DNA of 64,000 nucleotides from Larimichthys crocea (GCF_000972845.2 NC_040016.1:18233732-18297731), one strand, 5' to 3'; positions 15,912-34,740 are shown, counted from the first letter of the stretch. Translations and numbers: made by a program. The notes: a model not told the origin generated them from the letters alone.

Positions 15912-16157
15912 CAGGGGTTCCCAAACTTTTCAGCCTGCGACCCCCAAAACAACGGTACCAGTGATTTACGACCCCCACTATCCCCAGATGCCGGATGATT
16001 TGTCCTTGTTACATGTCGTAATGTTTTGCACGATGCCTATAATCACATCAGGGGACTACTTTTTTATGTTTTGTTACAATTATGGTAAAAATATGCTATT
16101 TCTTATACTTTTATTTGTGAAAATCATCTTGCGACCCCCCCACTTTGGGAACCAGTG
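15912..16157. mobile_element. hAT MITE with perfect 8 bp target-site duplication
   Basis: A 246 bp element with terminal inverted repeats CAGGGGTTCCCAAACTTTT at the left and CACTTTGGGAACCAGTG at the right. It is flanked by GCTTAGGA at 15904-15911 and again at 16158-16165, an exact 8 bp duplication typical of hAT transposition. The interior (GCCTGCGACCCCCAAAA and GCGACCCCCC) matches a widespread vertebrate hAT MITE type. It has no coding capacity. Confidence 0.9.
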
Positions 16158-17984
16158 GCTTAGGAGACCACCTAGCCACTAAATTACAGATAATGTCAAT
16201 CAACAAACAAGGGCCCAATGTGACAATCATGACAATCAATGAATATGAAATTTAACCCTAAAACTGACAGTACATATGAAATGAAACTTTTACAAATGCA
16301 AAAAGACTTTTTAAATCGTCCTGTGTTGCATCCTTAACAGGCTACTCAACAAACCTTTTAGACTTAAACATGGGATGAGCATCAAACATTTCAACTCTTG
16401 GTGCTTTCCTCCAAACCTACTATCAGTTATCCTGCTACTGGCTATAATAAAGCTGTCGTGTTAAAGCTGAGGTTTAACTTTGAGGATCCATCTGATGTAA
16501 CAAGCTGTGAGGACTTGTGTAAACCTAAGATATAATGGACAGAGTGGACAGAGTTGACACTGTCTGCTGCTGTTCCTGTGCTTAATAATAATGGCCTCAT
16601 GTCTGTAGCATAGCAAAAGCAGTAGTTAGTTTGGCTAGTGGCGAATTACTGGGGACATTGCATTAATACTGTCTCTATAGCCTCACCTGTAATTATAAAA
16701 AAGTCAGTACTGACATCACTGCACGGCTCTTTTTAACAGGTTCACTGTGTTCTTCTAGTGCTCACGGTGAGGGAAACAGACTATAATTACCAGCACAGAC
16801 AACTTCCACCGCAATGAAACCAGGAACTGTTAAGCATCTGCTCTGTACTGCTCAGTTACGTCCTCAACTTTCATCTCTCTAAGATGCATTCCTCTTGATA
16901 AAATAATAGAAAAGTCATCTTGAAAACATTTGCAGTTTTCTGGAGAAAATTAGGCACCAGCTGCATGAACACAGGAAGTCATGATGCATTTGAAAACAGG
17001 TCCAAACATTACAGTCCACTGGAAGAGCAGGGCACTTTCATATTTTATCTACCATCCAAGAGGGAAGTGTTTTGTGGCATGTGGTGTTGTCCCCTCCCCC
17101 TCTTTATTAATTAAAGGGGTTACTCCAAAAGTTTATTATTGCAACAAAATAAACATGGATAATATATTCCTTATTTCCCTGCCTTGTAAAAACTCAAGCC
17201 TTTTAAACTCCATTCAGTATTTCTGTTTAAGAGCTAAATTAAGTTCTTCCGGTCTATGTAATGTTCCTCATGACAAATAAACTGAACTTCACACATAAAA
17301 CTGCTTATATGTGTCTTTAAACACTTAAATACATCTAGAGTAACAACAAAACTCTGTTGTGATGTGTAGAAGAATTTAGGATAAAACTAAAAACAAATAT
17401 CATTTTACAGAATTATCTGTACATGAGATTATACTAAGCCCAGTGTGTGTGTGTGTGTATGCCAAAGTCATTTCCTCCTACCAACAGTACTCTATTGTAA
17501 CTCTTCTGTCAGTCTGCCAAGAGGACCTCAGGCCATTTCATCTTCATACACACGAAGTACGCCACTAATGTTGTTTAATGCTGCTACAACCAGCAGCAAT
17601 TTTCCCAGAAAAGATTTTCATAGGGGTGACCACTGAAAGTCTTGGGGTGGCACACCTAAAGTAAAAACTGTCAGAGAGTAACACAGTGACAGACAATGAA
17701 AAGCAACTGGCTGACTGTGCATTTATTTACCATAAATATTATAAAAAATGTGCATTATTGATTTAAATGAATAGACTCTTTTGATGTAAAATAGATAGAA
17801 GAATAATTATGCAAAAAGGGGCAGTCATTACCTCTTTGGTGGCGCCACTGGTTACAACTAAAGATCTTTATTATTTACAATACGATCATTGTAATCAAGT
17901 GTGTTTATAACCACTGGATGGGAGTTGTTTGTATAAATAAGTCTCTATTTGAATATGAGTCTTTTTTATTATTCATTTAGTTTT

Positions 17985-18183
17985 GACTGTGAGTACGCTG
18001 AACATGAGTAGCATACGAGTAGCTATGACAACCTGGATGTTAAATAATAATGGTAGGTACACATTATCTACCATTAAAACTGCCTTGTGTTTTTACATGC
18101 ACGTAATTAGTGACGAGTGCCTACGACACGAGTCAACTACTCCCATAGCTAGCAAGCTAAAATTTCTGCGGGAATTTTCTAGT
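17985..18183. mobile_element. Internally deleted copy of the 10018-10945 MITE family
   Basis: It ends TAAAATTTCTGCGGGAATTT then TCTAGT, the reverse complement of the left end at 10018, and carries GTAATTAGTGACGAGTGCCT and ACGACACGAGTCAACTACTC as in the longer copy. Only about 30 bases separate the inner block from the terminal repeat here, against about 850 in the other copy. The left boundary is uncertain. Confidence 0.55.
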
Positions 18184-19547
18184 TCAGTATGAAATATTAC
18201 AGAAAATAGTAAAAAAAAAGATATAAATTCCTAATAAATCATTACACTCAGTTGCTCACCACATAAATCATGACAGGTAGTTTTCCATGCATGATAGTGC
18301 ATTAGTTGGTCCGTTCCTGGTGTTATTTCAGATCAGATCAGAACCAAATTTTGTGGTATCGTCCACCCTTAATAAGAGAAGAATGCATTCGATGTATTGG
18401 TGTTTGTTTCGCATACAATACCCACAATGCAGCATAGCCACCAACAGTTCAGTCTGAGATTTGGGTGTGTGATGCCTAGTAGCAACGACTGTAGTCTCAA
18501 TGGAGCAGCCTGCAGATCTTACTTCACACCACCAAATTTCTTTCATGTTCAAAACTCTAAAACTCTCTGAACAACATGTGCAACTCACAACTTAAACCTG
18601 GTTCCTAAAGTTCATAAATCTCAACCTGAACTCTCCTGTCCTCTCTTTAGTTTTCTGTATCACACAGGTGTTTGCTCTATAACTACAGTCTGTAGATAGA
18701 ACAACCTTTTGAACTGTTTCTCAGCCATCATTTCTTTTATTTTCCTCGGTGGTGCGCCAACGTCGTGCCGCCAGAAAGTAAAAGTGAAGTGTCAAAGTAT
18801 TTTTCAGTTCATTGGGTAAACTATGGTGGACAAATTAGACATTAGGTGATTGATGGGGGAGACACTGTTGTGATATCCAGAGTCGTCTTTATCTGAGGTC
18901 AAGATCAGCCAAGTAAAAATGCATTTGATTCAAAGACAAAAGACAAAAGACAAAAAACGCGTCACTTACTCATGGCTGTACATATATCCATATATGGTGC
19001 AAATGTGCAGGGTTGAAGTGGGCTGGCTGATGTATGACCGTGATCAGTGTTACTGTGTTTGTGTGTGTGTGTATGCATTTGAATAGGAGTCGATTTTTTT
19101 TCCAGCACATTTGCGTACAAGGTTTTGTGTCTTCCTCAGTGATTGGGCAGAGCACAGTGAAAGGTCCCGAAATATGCAAACTCAGGCAAATCTGAAGGGG
19201 CGCTGAAGGGAAGAGGATCGTGGGCCTTTTGTTATCAGATAGAAAATCAGCTGTTGGATGATCACAGAGGCTGACAGGGAGGACTTCATACAAGAACACC
19301 CGGTACGTTCTGTCAGATAAACTTTTGAGGGTTTTTATTTCAATTGGCTATAAATCTGATTTTGTGCCGTTTATCAGGAGGAAAGCGATAAAAGATGAAA
19401 AGGTTGAAAAACAGGGATAACATTTGTGTTGTTTTAGGCCTGCACTGAAGGAAAATTGTATGTTATGTTCCAAGAAAATGATTCATGGTGGAGCTTCGGA
19501 TCAGTGATTTCATAATGATTTCCTTTTCCAGAAAAAACAACAACAAG

Positions 19548-26703
<7,156 letters not shown>

Positions 26704-27160
26704 TTTTTTATGTTTTCTGTACTTGAAATAAGACAACAGAATGCCTCTTTGTGTCGTCTAATTACTGACTCTCCACTTTAGCTCAGTCTCCTTGTTAGCT
26801 GTCATTTTAAACGTGTCTTTTAATCGCCTGGTTTTATCGTGATTCATACATATGTGTCAAATCGGTACAATTCTTGAATTATTTTCAACCTGTGATCATT
26901 TTGTACATTTGACACCATTTAATTAAGAGCTCTTGTGATATTATTTGAACTCTCAGTATGGAAAACATAAAGCGTATTGCTTGTTCTGGTGTGTGTGTGT
27001 TTGTTTTGTTTTTGGCTACTGATACTACTGAAATAACAGATTTTATGCACACTGAAACGTCGCTTTAATCCTGTAAATGAAGAATTTCAGTCCCGATGAA
27101 ATGAATACAAAATCATGTCATAAAAGACCAACTGCTGAACTGAAACTGAATAAAAACCTT
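26704..27160 (+). terminator. avil: avil 3' UTR with candidate poly(A) signal
   Basis: AT-rich sequence after the avil stop, without another gene. AATAAA at 27149-27154 is the best-placed poly(A) signal on this strand; the actual cleavage site is unknown. Confidence 0.45.
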
Positions 27161-27769
27161 TTAAGAAACAACATAAGAAAACAGAACTTACTCCTGATAA
27201 CAGATGTTTATTTTGCCATCTGTTGGACAAATAATGTAACTCAGAATATATATTATATTATATATATATAATTCAGGATACAACACATTTAAAGTTTATA
27301 TTCAGCTGGATTTGTCTGTAAACTGTTGTAGTGTTTTAATAGTGAACAGATCATGAGATTACAAACTTATTTAAAGTTTATATATTCTAGTTACATGACT
27401 TTGACTGTCCAATACTCTGACTTTTATTATTTAATTCTGACTTTAATGGCATTTATCTACTCACTCAATCACTTTCACCATCTTTAAAACACGATGAGGA
27501 GTTTTGTGAGGACTTCCTCTCACATCCCTGCATTTGTAACAGATAATCTTAAATCTCACATCGCCACATTAAAGCTGCTTATTCCTCAATTACGACAGTA
27601 ATAAACATCCATCATCCATTTTCTGCTTTACCTTATCGCAGTCACGGGGCTTGGAGCCTGTCTCAGCTGGCATTGGGTGAGAGGTGAGGCACACCGTGGA
27701 GAAACGATGAAGTTATGAATATTTAAAATCAAAACAAACGACCACTCTGCTTCAGCATTATTCACTCCT
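27161..27769. other. Intergenic gap between convergent avil and LRRFIP-like gene
   Basis: Only about 600 bp separate the inferred 3' ends. It contains a fish dispersed repeat at 27600-27715 (CATCCATTTTCTGCTTTACC, GGGGCTTGGAGCCTGTCTCA) related to the copy at 9709-9836. Confidence 0.5.
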
Positions 27770-29912
27770 TTTATTTTTTGGGATATGTCTGGAATGTAAT
27801 TTCAGCTATACAAGTATAAATTCATGTAATTTACTGAACATTTAATACAAAGCTCAAGACAAGTCAAAAATATATAGACCCATAAAACGCATCAAAGTAC
27901 AGTAAGAACGTTTTTTTTATTTGTTTTGCATTGTCATGTGAAGATGAAACACAGAAACAATTGTGGAAAAGTCACTTCTGTGTGATAAACAGTGCCAGCA
28001 ATATATGAAAATGAAGGACGTGTAAAAAATGATCAGCACTAACAGAAATTATTGTTGACAACGACAACAATAAAACAAAACAATGAATAATCGTGTAGAA
28101 AAATGTGACCAGCGGGGTTGCAAATGACCTGATTGTTCTACAGTAACAGCACTACAGTAGCGGTAACTCCTTATCAGTTAATTGATTGCTCGTGCATCGT
28201 GGCAGCCACAAAATAACAGATAATATTAATTAAGTATTGGCGTGTGAAGTCTGTGTGATAAACGTAATGCAAAAGACAAATCAGTCAACACAAACATAAA
28301 AATGCAGATAAACGTAACAAACCTATTTTCAAATTTCCATAAACTTATTGTTGTTGTTCCGCTTTTGTTTTCTTGTATGACAGAATCAGTTCCCACTTTA
28401 AAAAAATGTTCGTGTCACATGATATGATCCCTCGAAACTGAATTTTTTACTAAAGATCTTAAAAACTTATACAGATTATTTGCAAACAAACTTAAAAATC
28501 CCTTCAAAACACCAATTTTCGCGGTGAATAACTTTAAAAGTATTTAATATATGTGTGTAAGTACTGCATGCAAAAGTACTAATATAAACGGATCATTTCA
28601 TGTGCCGTTTGGATATCGGTATACATTCTTGTGCTCATGCAAAACTGTTTATCTCGTCGTATGAGGTGACAGGGTCTATTCTTGCCTCAAGCATAAAAAG
28701 AGAAATTTTAAAAAACACAAAACATAGAAAAAAGTATGATTAAATACAAAGTGTGTACAGCAATCAGAGACATCCGAAGAGACTAAGTTCAGCAAGTTTC
28801 ACTGCGAATGTGCAAACGTACAGTATTAGCATGCAGGCAGAAGGAACACGGCCTGCAGCAGGTCAGCTGATTATTTCTCGCTGACGTGTTTGGTTGTAAA
28901 GGGAATGTTGTTTCTAATGTAATCTGACTGTTTAAGCCACAATACAAGAACTTCTGAAAGTGCAAATGCAGCTAAATCGATTTCCCTTTAATTCAGAATT
29001 AAACAGGAAAGAGGGCTGTTAATGAAAGCTAAAAAAATAATAATAATAAAGGCAGTAAACAGATGGCATTTTCCCTTAAAAACTCTCATAACCTCACTAA
29101 CAACAGCCTCGAGTATCTGTACGTGATCTTAGCCTCCAGAGATCGACGTCAAACACGTCTCTCTTTACAGCGAGCCCTACAGTCACACCAAACAAACTGT
29201 GTTGAGGGTCTTCCTCTCTAAATTTGTGACTTTCTAATGCGTACGTTATGATTTGAGTCCAAATAGCTCGCTGTGTTTTGTCCACAGGTAAATCCTGATT
29301 TGTGTCTCGGCAGCTGTTAGTGTTCAAACCCTTACCCCCCCCTTTTTTTTATATAAGATTAAGAAAGAGGTAAACGGTAAAAGCAGCATGGAGCATTTTC
29401 CATGTCTATCCAAAAAAAACACACGTTAAGACATAAAGAAGAAATTATTGGCAATCAATATAAAGTAGTCATTAGTGGAAGTCCAGCTAGTAAACCACCT
29501 GGATCCTGAGTTTCTTTGTTGTGTATTTCAAACAAAAACTCTCCTACAGTGTATCACAACAAATAATTCTTCAATTACCTAATCAGAAATTCTCAAATAA
29601 TAGTGAAAAATCATGTTTTGTCGTACCAGTGGTTCAAATCCCAAAGATATTTCTTTGATTACTGTGACAAACAAAGGCAGCAAATCCTTTTTTTTTGGCA
29701 TTTTCTCTTGAAAAATGACAGAAAGTTACAAATTAATTTTCCTTCGATCAACAATTCGATTAATCGGCAGCTCGTTGAAGCTTTAATTTCAGCTCGGGAT
29801 CTTATAGTTTGCCCCAAAGTTATTTAAGAGCATAAATATCAGATGTGTGTAAACAAAAAGAGCTCTTCGATCAATAATTACCTTTGACCTGTTTTGTTTT
29901 TTTTAACATTAG
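27770..29912 (-). terminator. Probable long 3' UTR of the LRRFIP-like gene
   Basis: From the stop at 29913 leftwards, the minus strand is AT-rich, repeat-poor and without splice-flanked frames. An AATAAA on the minus strand at 27775-27770 would end a 2.1 kb 3' UTR. This is inference from the signal and from the absence of other features. Confidence 0.4.
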
Positions 29913-32900
29913 TTAAGACACAACACAGCCGTCTGGGTTTGGGGCGTTGCTTTCGTTGACCTGGCAGTTGTTAGTTGAACTTTTCTCTTTGTTCTCTGAA
30001 TCGTGAGGCAGCTCTTCTTCCCCCGGAAACATCCTGTCCTGTTCTGGAGTCTCAGCTGACGCGTCCTCGTAGGCACTTATGCTGTCTGAGTCGTTCCTGT
30101 CCGGAGAAGGATCTCGCCCGTCCTCGACACCGTTTTCGTAAGGCCTCCGCAGGACCCCGTCTTCAGAGATCGGGTTGTCCAGTGCAAGAGAGGGCAGGTG
30201 GCTCAGCGGCTTACTGACCATCTTCTTCAACTTCGTCAGGACGCTTTCTTCCTCCTCTGCCTCTCCGCTCTGTCCCAATTTCTCCGACGCTCTACCTTCG
30301 CACAGCGACGAGTCTTTGTGTCCTTGTCTTGCTTCCTCCGCCACACTTCCATGTGTGTTTGCTGGAGCAGAAGGTTCGTTATTTCTTTCCTGCAAAGAGA
30401 AGTTTAAAAAAAGGAAGGTCCTTTAAACAAGATATAGGTAGCTGCGTTTGAAAGTTATTTTTATCTTATATTATGCAATGCTCTCTTTTCAATTGCCACA
30501 CTACCTCTTTTAATCTCTCCACCTCTTGCATCAGGGAGGAAACCATGCTCTCTAGTTTCCTCTTGGCCTCCCTCTCTCGTTCCAGCTCCTGCAAATGCAG
30601 AGAAACGTTGGCATGAAGACAACAAAGCAGCTAGTTACAACAAACGTCTCATTACAAAAGGACAAAGACTAAAAAAGACGTCTATTTATGTGGCTTCGAC
30701 GTACCGAACTCGACTGTCCAGCCTCCCTCTGGGCTTCAGCCAGCAGCTCCTCTACACCCTCCAGCGTGTCCTGCAAGACGTCCACCTGGAACAACAGAGC
30801 CTCTCGCTCGACCTCCAGCCCACGCAGCTCCTGCACCACCTCGTCATAGCTGGCCTGCAGCTCCAGCTACACCACAAACACAAGTCACAAATCAGCGTGG
30901 GCAATTTTTTTTTAGAGGAGCTCATGCCAATCAGTGGGTGGGCACGTGTTTAGCAAGCTCTCAAGAGGCATCAGTGGGAGGCCTCATCTGGAGGCACGAC
31001 AATCGTATTTAAAAAGGAATATGTATCACTGCAGTGATCCATTAGCCCCGACAGGACTGTGAACGACATGATAATGAATAACTGTCGTAATTATAATGTC
31101 AGTAAGACATACTCACCATTTCTGGGAGTCCCATAAAAAGGTCCTGGTCAGATTGCTGAAAGGAAGATAATTAAAAATCATTTTAATTAAACATCATTTT
31201 GCCTTTGGTCCTCTCATTCACACAAAACAACACTTTACTTTATAGCTAACCCAACACAAGGTCACAGGATCTGACATGTTACGGTGTTTTGCACACTGGA
31301 AACGCAGCTATCGCAACGCGTGACCTCTGAATACTGTACACCGGAGGCACCGTGTCTGATGAGACTCCAAACACACAGTATGTGATAAGGCCTAAGCGCG
31401 ATAAGAACATTTGATATAGCTGACATTCCTCGGTCAGAGAACACCGGTACATCGGACTCTTTCCACTCTTTGTTAGCCCAGTAGTGGTAAATTTAGAAAC
31501 CAGCCGGACGAAGAGAAAGCATTAAATCAAACGCTCTGACAGGAACAAACTTTATCGCCGCAAACTGACTAATGTAACGTTGTGTTTTCTTTTGTAAATG
31601 AACAGGACAGAGATGATACTGTATATCAGGACCTGTTCACCTGATGCAACAACACATAAGCAGCATTTTTCTGTTGTAACTGGTAGTTTAGTTCCCAACA
31701 TTAGAGCTGCAAGAAGATAAATCTGAGGGTCTGTTAAATAATTAAGTAAGAAAGAAGAAACAGCTGCTACACAGTTTGTTTCATGTCCACGTACTTTTCC
31801 CTTATGGATGGATGGATGAATGTCTTCGGTCTCAAACAAAAAAAGTACCCGACTGAAACAGACCCAACAAGACTCAGAGTCACTGATGTAACATGTATTT
31901 TACAAACGTATCATTACGATGAATTTGTGTTAAAGATATATGTGACAAAAGTGTGCAACCTGAAAAGGTCCAGAGAAATGTAAAGAGTGAGTGTGTCCCT
32001 ATATTAAACCAGCTACCTTAGATCAGCTCGGTGTCTGTTGTGTATATAAATGTGACGATAGGCATCAGTTAAATTCAGTTAATAAAGTAAAAAGTAGAGT
32101 TTAAAACAGAAAACAAAACAAATCTTTGATTTATTTAGTCAAAATCCTAAAGACACCAAAGTCTGAAATAATGTCTACAGTGTTTTTAGAGTTTCCTATT
32201 TGATGTAACCTCTACGGTTTGTATTCAACTCATATATGATCATTTAGAGTGCGATCCTCTGCCATAACTTACAAGCTTATAACGCTTCAGTTTTTGTTGA
32301 CACCGTCAGAGGTAGGTATTACGTTAAATATTGTGTTTACTACTGAGGTTGTCGTCATTTAGAGTAGTGTTAAACTGGACTGCACTATATTGAGAGGTAT
32401 TTTAGGCGGCAGTAGCTCAGTCCGTAGAGACTTGGCTTGGGGACCGAGGGTGGTCGGTTTAAGTCGTATGGAGGGTGCCAGGTGAACTGGCACCTCCTAG
32501 AAAACCCTTTACATTTCTCTGGACCTTTTCAGGTTGAACATCAAACTGCAACACAAACTTTAACACAAATTTATCCTAATGATACATTTGTAAAATACAT
32601 GTTGCATCAGTGACTCTGAGCCTTTTTGGGTCTGTTTTAGTCAGGTACTTTTTTGTTAAGATAAGGGAAAAGTACGGGGACATGAAACAAACTGTGTAGC
32701 AGCTGTTTCTTCTTTCTTACTTAATTATTTAACAGACCCTCAGATTTATCGTCTTGTAGCTCTAATGTCGGGAACCAGTGGAACCAGCTGCTTATGTGTT
32801 GTTGCATCAGTTTGTGAGGATAAAGTTTGTTCCTGCTACCAAAAGTTTAACTTTCTTAACCGAGGCACCTCGGCAGTGTCCAGGAGGTGAACATGCACTG

Positions 32901-34084
32901 GGGAGGGGTTCGCTGCCATCTCTCTCCACATCTGCATGTCCTTTTTGATATGTGCGTGGTTGCATTTCGGTGTTAAAATGCATGTAGTGGGGACGGTGCG
33001 TGGAGGCTATAGTCCATCGGACGGCTAATTTACTGCGTGTCACTCCCCCTCTCTCTGCTTCCTGTCTATCTTCAGCTGTACTATCAAAAAAGGCCAAAAA
33101 AATAATCTTAAAAAAAAAAACATGCATGTAGCGATGGGATTAATCTTCTTCTTCTTAATTAATAAATGCAGTAGAAAACAAATCAACATTTCAGTTTAAA
33201 CACGTGAGCACATGTTATGTGATAGTGACAGGAGACACGCAGGCTGCAGGTAAAGGTCATCACAGTGGACAGGTGTTATCATACCTGACTGTCACTCCTC
33301 TTCTTCAGGGTGCCGGCCCGGCTGTCACTGCGTGTCAGACGCCTGGACGGAGTCTCGACCTGAGGAAGGAAAGAAAGAAGGAAAGAAGGAAGGAAAGAAG
33401 GAAGGAAGGAAGGAAGGAAGGAAGGAAGGAAAGAAGGAAGAAAGGACGGAAGGAAGGAAGGAAGGAAAGAAGGAAGGAAAGAAGGAAGAAAGGACGGAAG
33501 GAAGGAAGGAAGGAAAGAAAGAAAGAAGGAAGGAAGGAAGGAAGGAGGAAAGAAAGAAGGAAAGAAAGAAGGAAGGAAGGAAGAAGGAAAGAAAGAAGGA
33601 AAGAAGGAAGAAAGAAGGAAAGAAAGAAGGAAGAAAGAAAGAAGGAAAGAAAGAAGGAAGAAAGAAAGAAGGAAAGAAAGAAGGAAAGAAAGAAGGAAGA
33701 AAGAAGGAAGGAAGGAAACGTAAACAGAAACGTAAACAAACACGTAAACAAACATGCTACCTAGCATCACAGAGCTAGCCTAACAATGAGGAAGCGGAGC
33801 TTCAAACCTGACTCGTTAGATCTTTGTCAGATCTTAAACTGTCACTAAAACATCGGAGCTTCTTGTTTCAGCTTTAAATGTTTTTTAAATGTTTTTTAAA
33901 TGTTTATTATTTGTTTATTATTTACTCATTGCCTCTTTTAGCTCCGGCTCAGTCTCAACAGTGTCGCCGTGATTTCTTCGCTCACCTCCTTGATGATGCT
34001 GCGCAGAGACTCGTCCTCGCTCAGTCCCCGAGACAAAGTCCGTTTCTTCGGCGAGCCACCGCTGTCCACAGTGACTGAATGCAT
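29913..34084 (-). CDS. LRRFIP-related coiled-coil protein
   Basis: Six minus-strand coding exons: 34084-33986, 33359-33285, 31155-31117, 30866-30705, 30588-30505, 30389-29913. All have GT-AG borders and all are phase 0, giving 311 aa. The N-terminal 70 residues are basic and Ser-rich ([20 protein letters not shown]). Residues about 72-153 form a coiled coil containing [20 protein letters not shown] and [12 protein letters not shown], which lines up with the coiled coil of LRRFIP1/LRRFIP2 (their YQVDTLKDVIEE region). The C-terminal half (154-311) is acidic, low complexity and probably disordered, ending GCVVS. LRRFIP proteins bind Flightless-I and act in nucleic-acid sensing and Wnt or TLR signalling. 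The usual charged N-terminal region of LRRFIP1/2 is absent, so this is a shorter relative or a short isoform; function is inferred from the family only. Confidence 0.75.
31540..31985. repeat. Left arm of a large imperfect inverted repeat
   Basis: The arm runs from CAGGAACAAACTTTATC to AGGTCCAGAGAAATGTAAAG and pairs with the reverse complement of 32507-32835. It is longer than its partner because of an insertion of about 65-70 bp near 31575-31640 and a smaller GGATGGATGGAT-containing insertion near 31805-31830. It lies in intron 2 of the LRRFIP-like gene. Confidence 0.85.
32405..32500 (+). repeat. tRNA-derived SINE head
   Basis: GGCGGCAGTAGCTCAGTCCG (A-box region) and GGTCGGTTTAAGTCG (degenerate B box) are the start of a second common fish SINE family. 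The body is cut off at CACCTCCTAG, just before the right inverted-repeat arm. A minus-strand piece of the same family's body (CACCTCCTGGACACTGCCGA) lies at about 32864-32896, on the far side of that arm. Confidence 0.65.
32507..32835. repeat. Right arm of the large inverted repeat
   Basis: Runs from CTTTACATTTCTCTGGACCT to GATAAAGTTTGTTCCTG and is the reverse complement of the left arm over nearly its whole 329 bp, with scattered substitutions. The spacer between the arms is about 521 bp. Confidence 0.85.
33041..33120 (+). repeat. SINE 3' tail
   Basis: CACTCCCCCTCTCTCTGCTT, CTTCAGCTGTACTATCAAAA and a following A-rich tail resemble the 3' part of the SINE seen at 25993-26173, here on the plus strand without its head. 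Confidence 0.5.
33363..33719 (+). repeat. 357 bp polypurine tract, (GGAA/GAAA)n
   Basis: Nearly pure A/G on the plus strand, built from GGAA and GAAA units with only two ACG interruptions (33445-33450 and 33492-33497 regions). It begins four bases from the acceptor of exon 2 of the LRRFIP-like gene, so in the gene's sense direction it supplies a giant polypyrimidine tract. The long frames across it are artefacts of the repeat. Confidence 0.95.
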
Positions 34085-34330
34085 CTTTCTTTAATATATA
34101 AATATTATATTAGGTGTTGGTTTATGTAAGAGACTCCTCCGAGCTGTCAGTGTTTGTTTCCTACGCAGCAGCTGATGATGAACTGCCGACGCCCAGGCCG
34201 TGATCTACGGGAAACCACCGGGACCAAACTTGTGTTTGACGCCGCCCTCAGTCCGCCCACAGAGGAGTCAAAGATCGGCTCTGCACAGACACAGTCATCT
34301 GTGCTGGAGAGGTAAAAATACATGTTTGTT
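34085..34330 (-). promoter_or_regulatory. Promoter/5' UTR region of the LRRFIP-like gene
   Basis: The region upstream of the start codon becomes GC- and CpG-rich (34150-34310), consistent with a CpG-island promoter without an obvious TATA box. No transcription start can be placed. No opposing gene was recognised on the plus strand. Confidence 0.4.
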
Positions 34331-34526
34331 TGTTTTTAAAATGCAGATAAGCAGCAGCAGGACGCGTGTCCAACTCACAGGTGATAAAACAAAAACAAGC
34401 AGGTGAGATTATGAAGGTAAATGTGCACAAAACCGACTTTTACTACATTTAATGCAACTACACAAAGTGGCCATGCAAGTATAGACTGCTAAGAGAATGG
34501 GTTTGCTTAATAATGATCTTTGATCT

Positions 34527-34740
34527 TCAACTTTATTTATTTTTATATCACCTTTCATACAGAATTGTAGCCCAAAGTGCTTCACAGAGCAGAGTAAGAA
34601 CAGAAATAACAAAAACAGAGCAGCTGCATGAAAAACTAGAGATTAGAAGAAAAGTAAAAAAGCATAAAACTACAACAATGAAACAGATAAGAAGAAAAAT
34701 TAAGACCTATAGGGTACAAAGCATAATGTAAGAACAGTAA
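34527..34740 (-). repeat. LINE (L2/CR1-type) 3' end, reverse orientation
   Basis: CTTTATTTATTTTTATATCA, CCTTTCATACAGAATTGTAG and CCCAAAGTGCTTCACAGAG is the reverse-complement form of the LINE 3' tail type seen at 3581-3653. Confidence 0.55.

Larger units (their letters stand above)
15288..19547. other. Intergenic region between divergent olfml3 and avil
   Basis: About 4.26 kb separates the two start codons, which face away from each other, so it must hold both promoters. No coding exon was recognised. It contains the hAT MITE at 15912-16157 and a short MITE near 17985-18183. A possible non-coding avil exon may end at a GTACGT donor near 19303, since a clear acceptor (TTTCCTTTTCCAG) precedes the first coding exon at 19532; this is inference. 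Confidence 0.5.

Noticed and set aside
32405..32500. Second possible tRNA gene
   Set aside because: SINE head with a degenerate B box; no acceptor stem.
33204..33770. Four long overlapping frames rich in Lys/Glu/Arg or Ser/Phe/Leu on both strands
   Set aside because: They are translations of the GGAA/GAAA repeat; the only real coding DNA here is the 75 bp exon at 33285-33359 on the minus strand.
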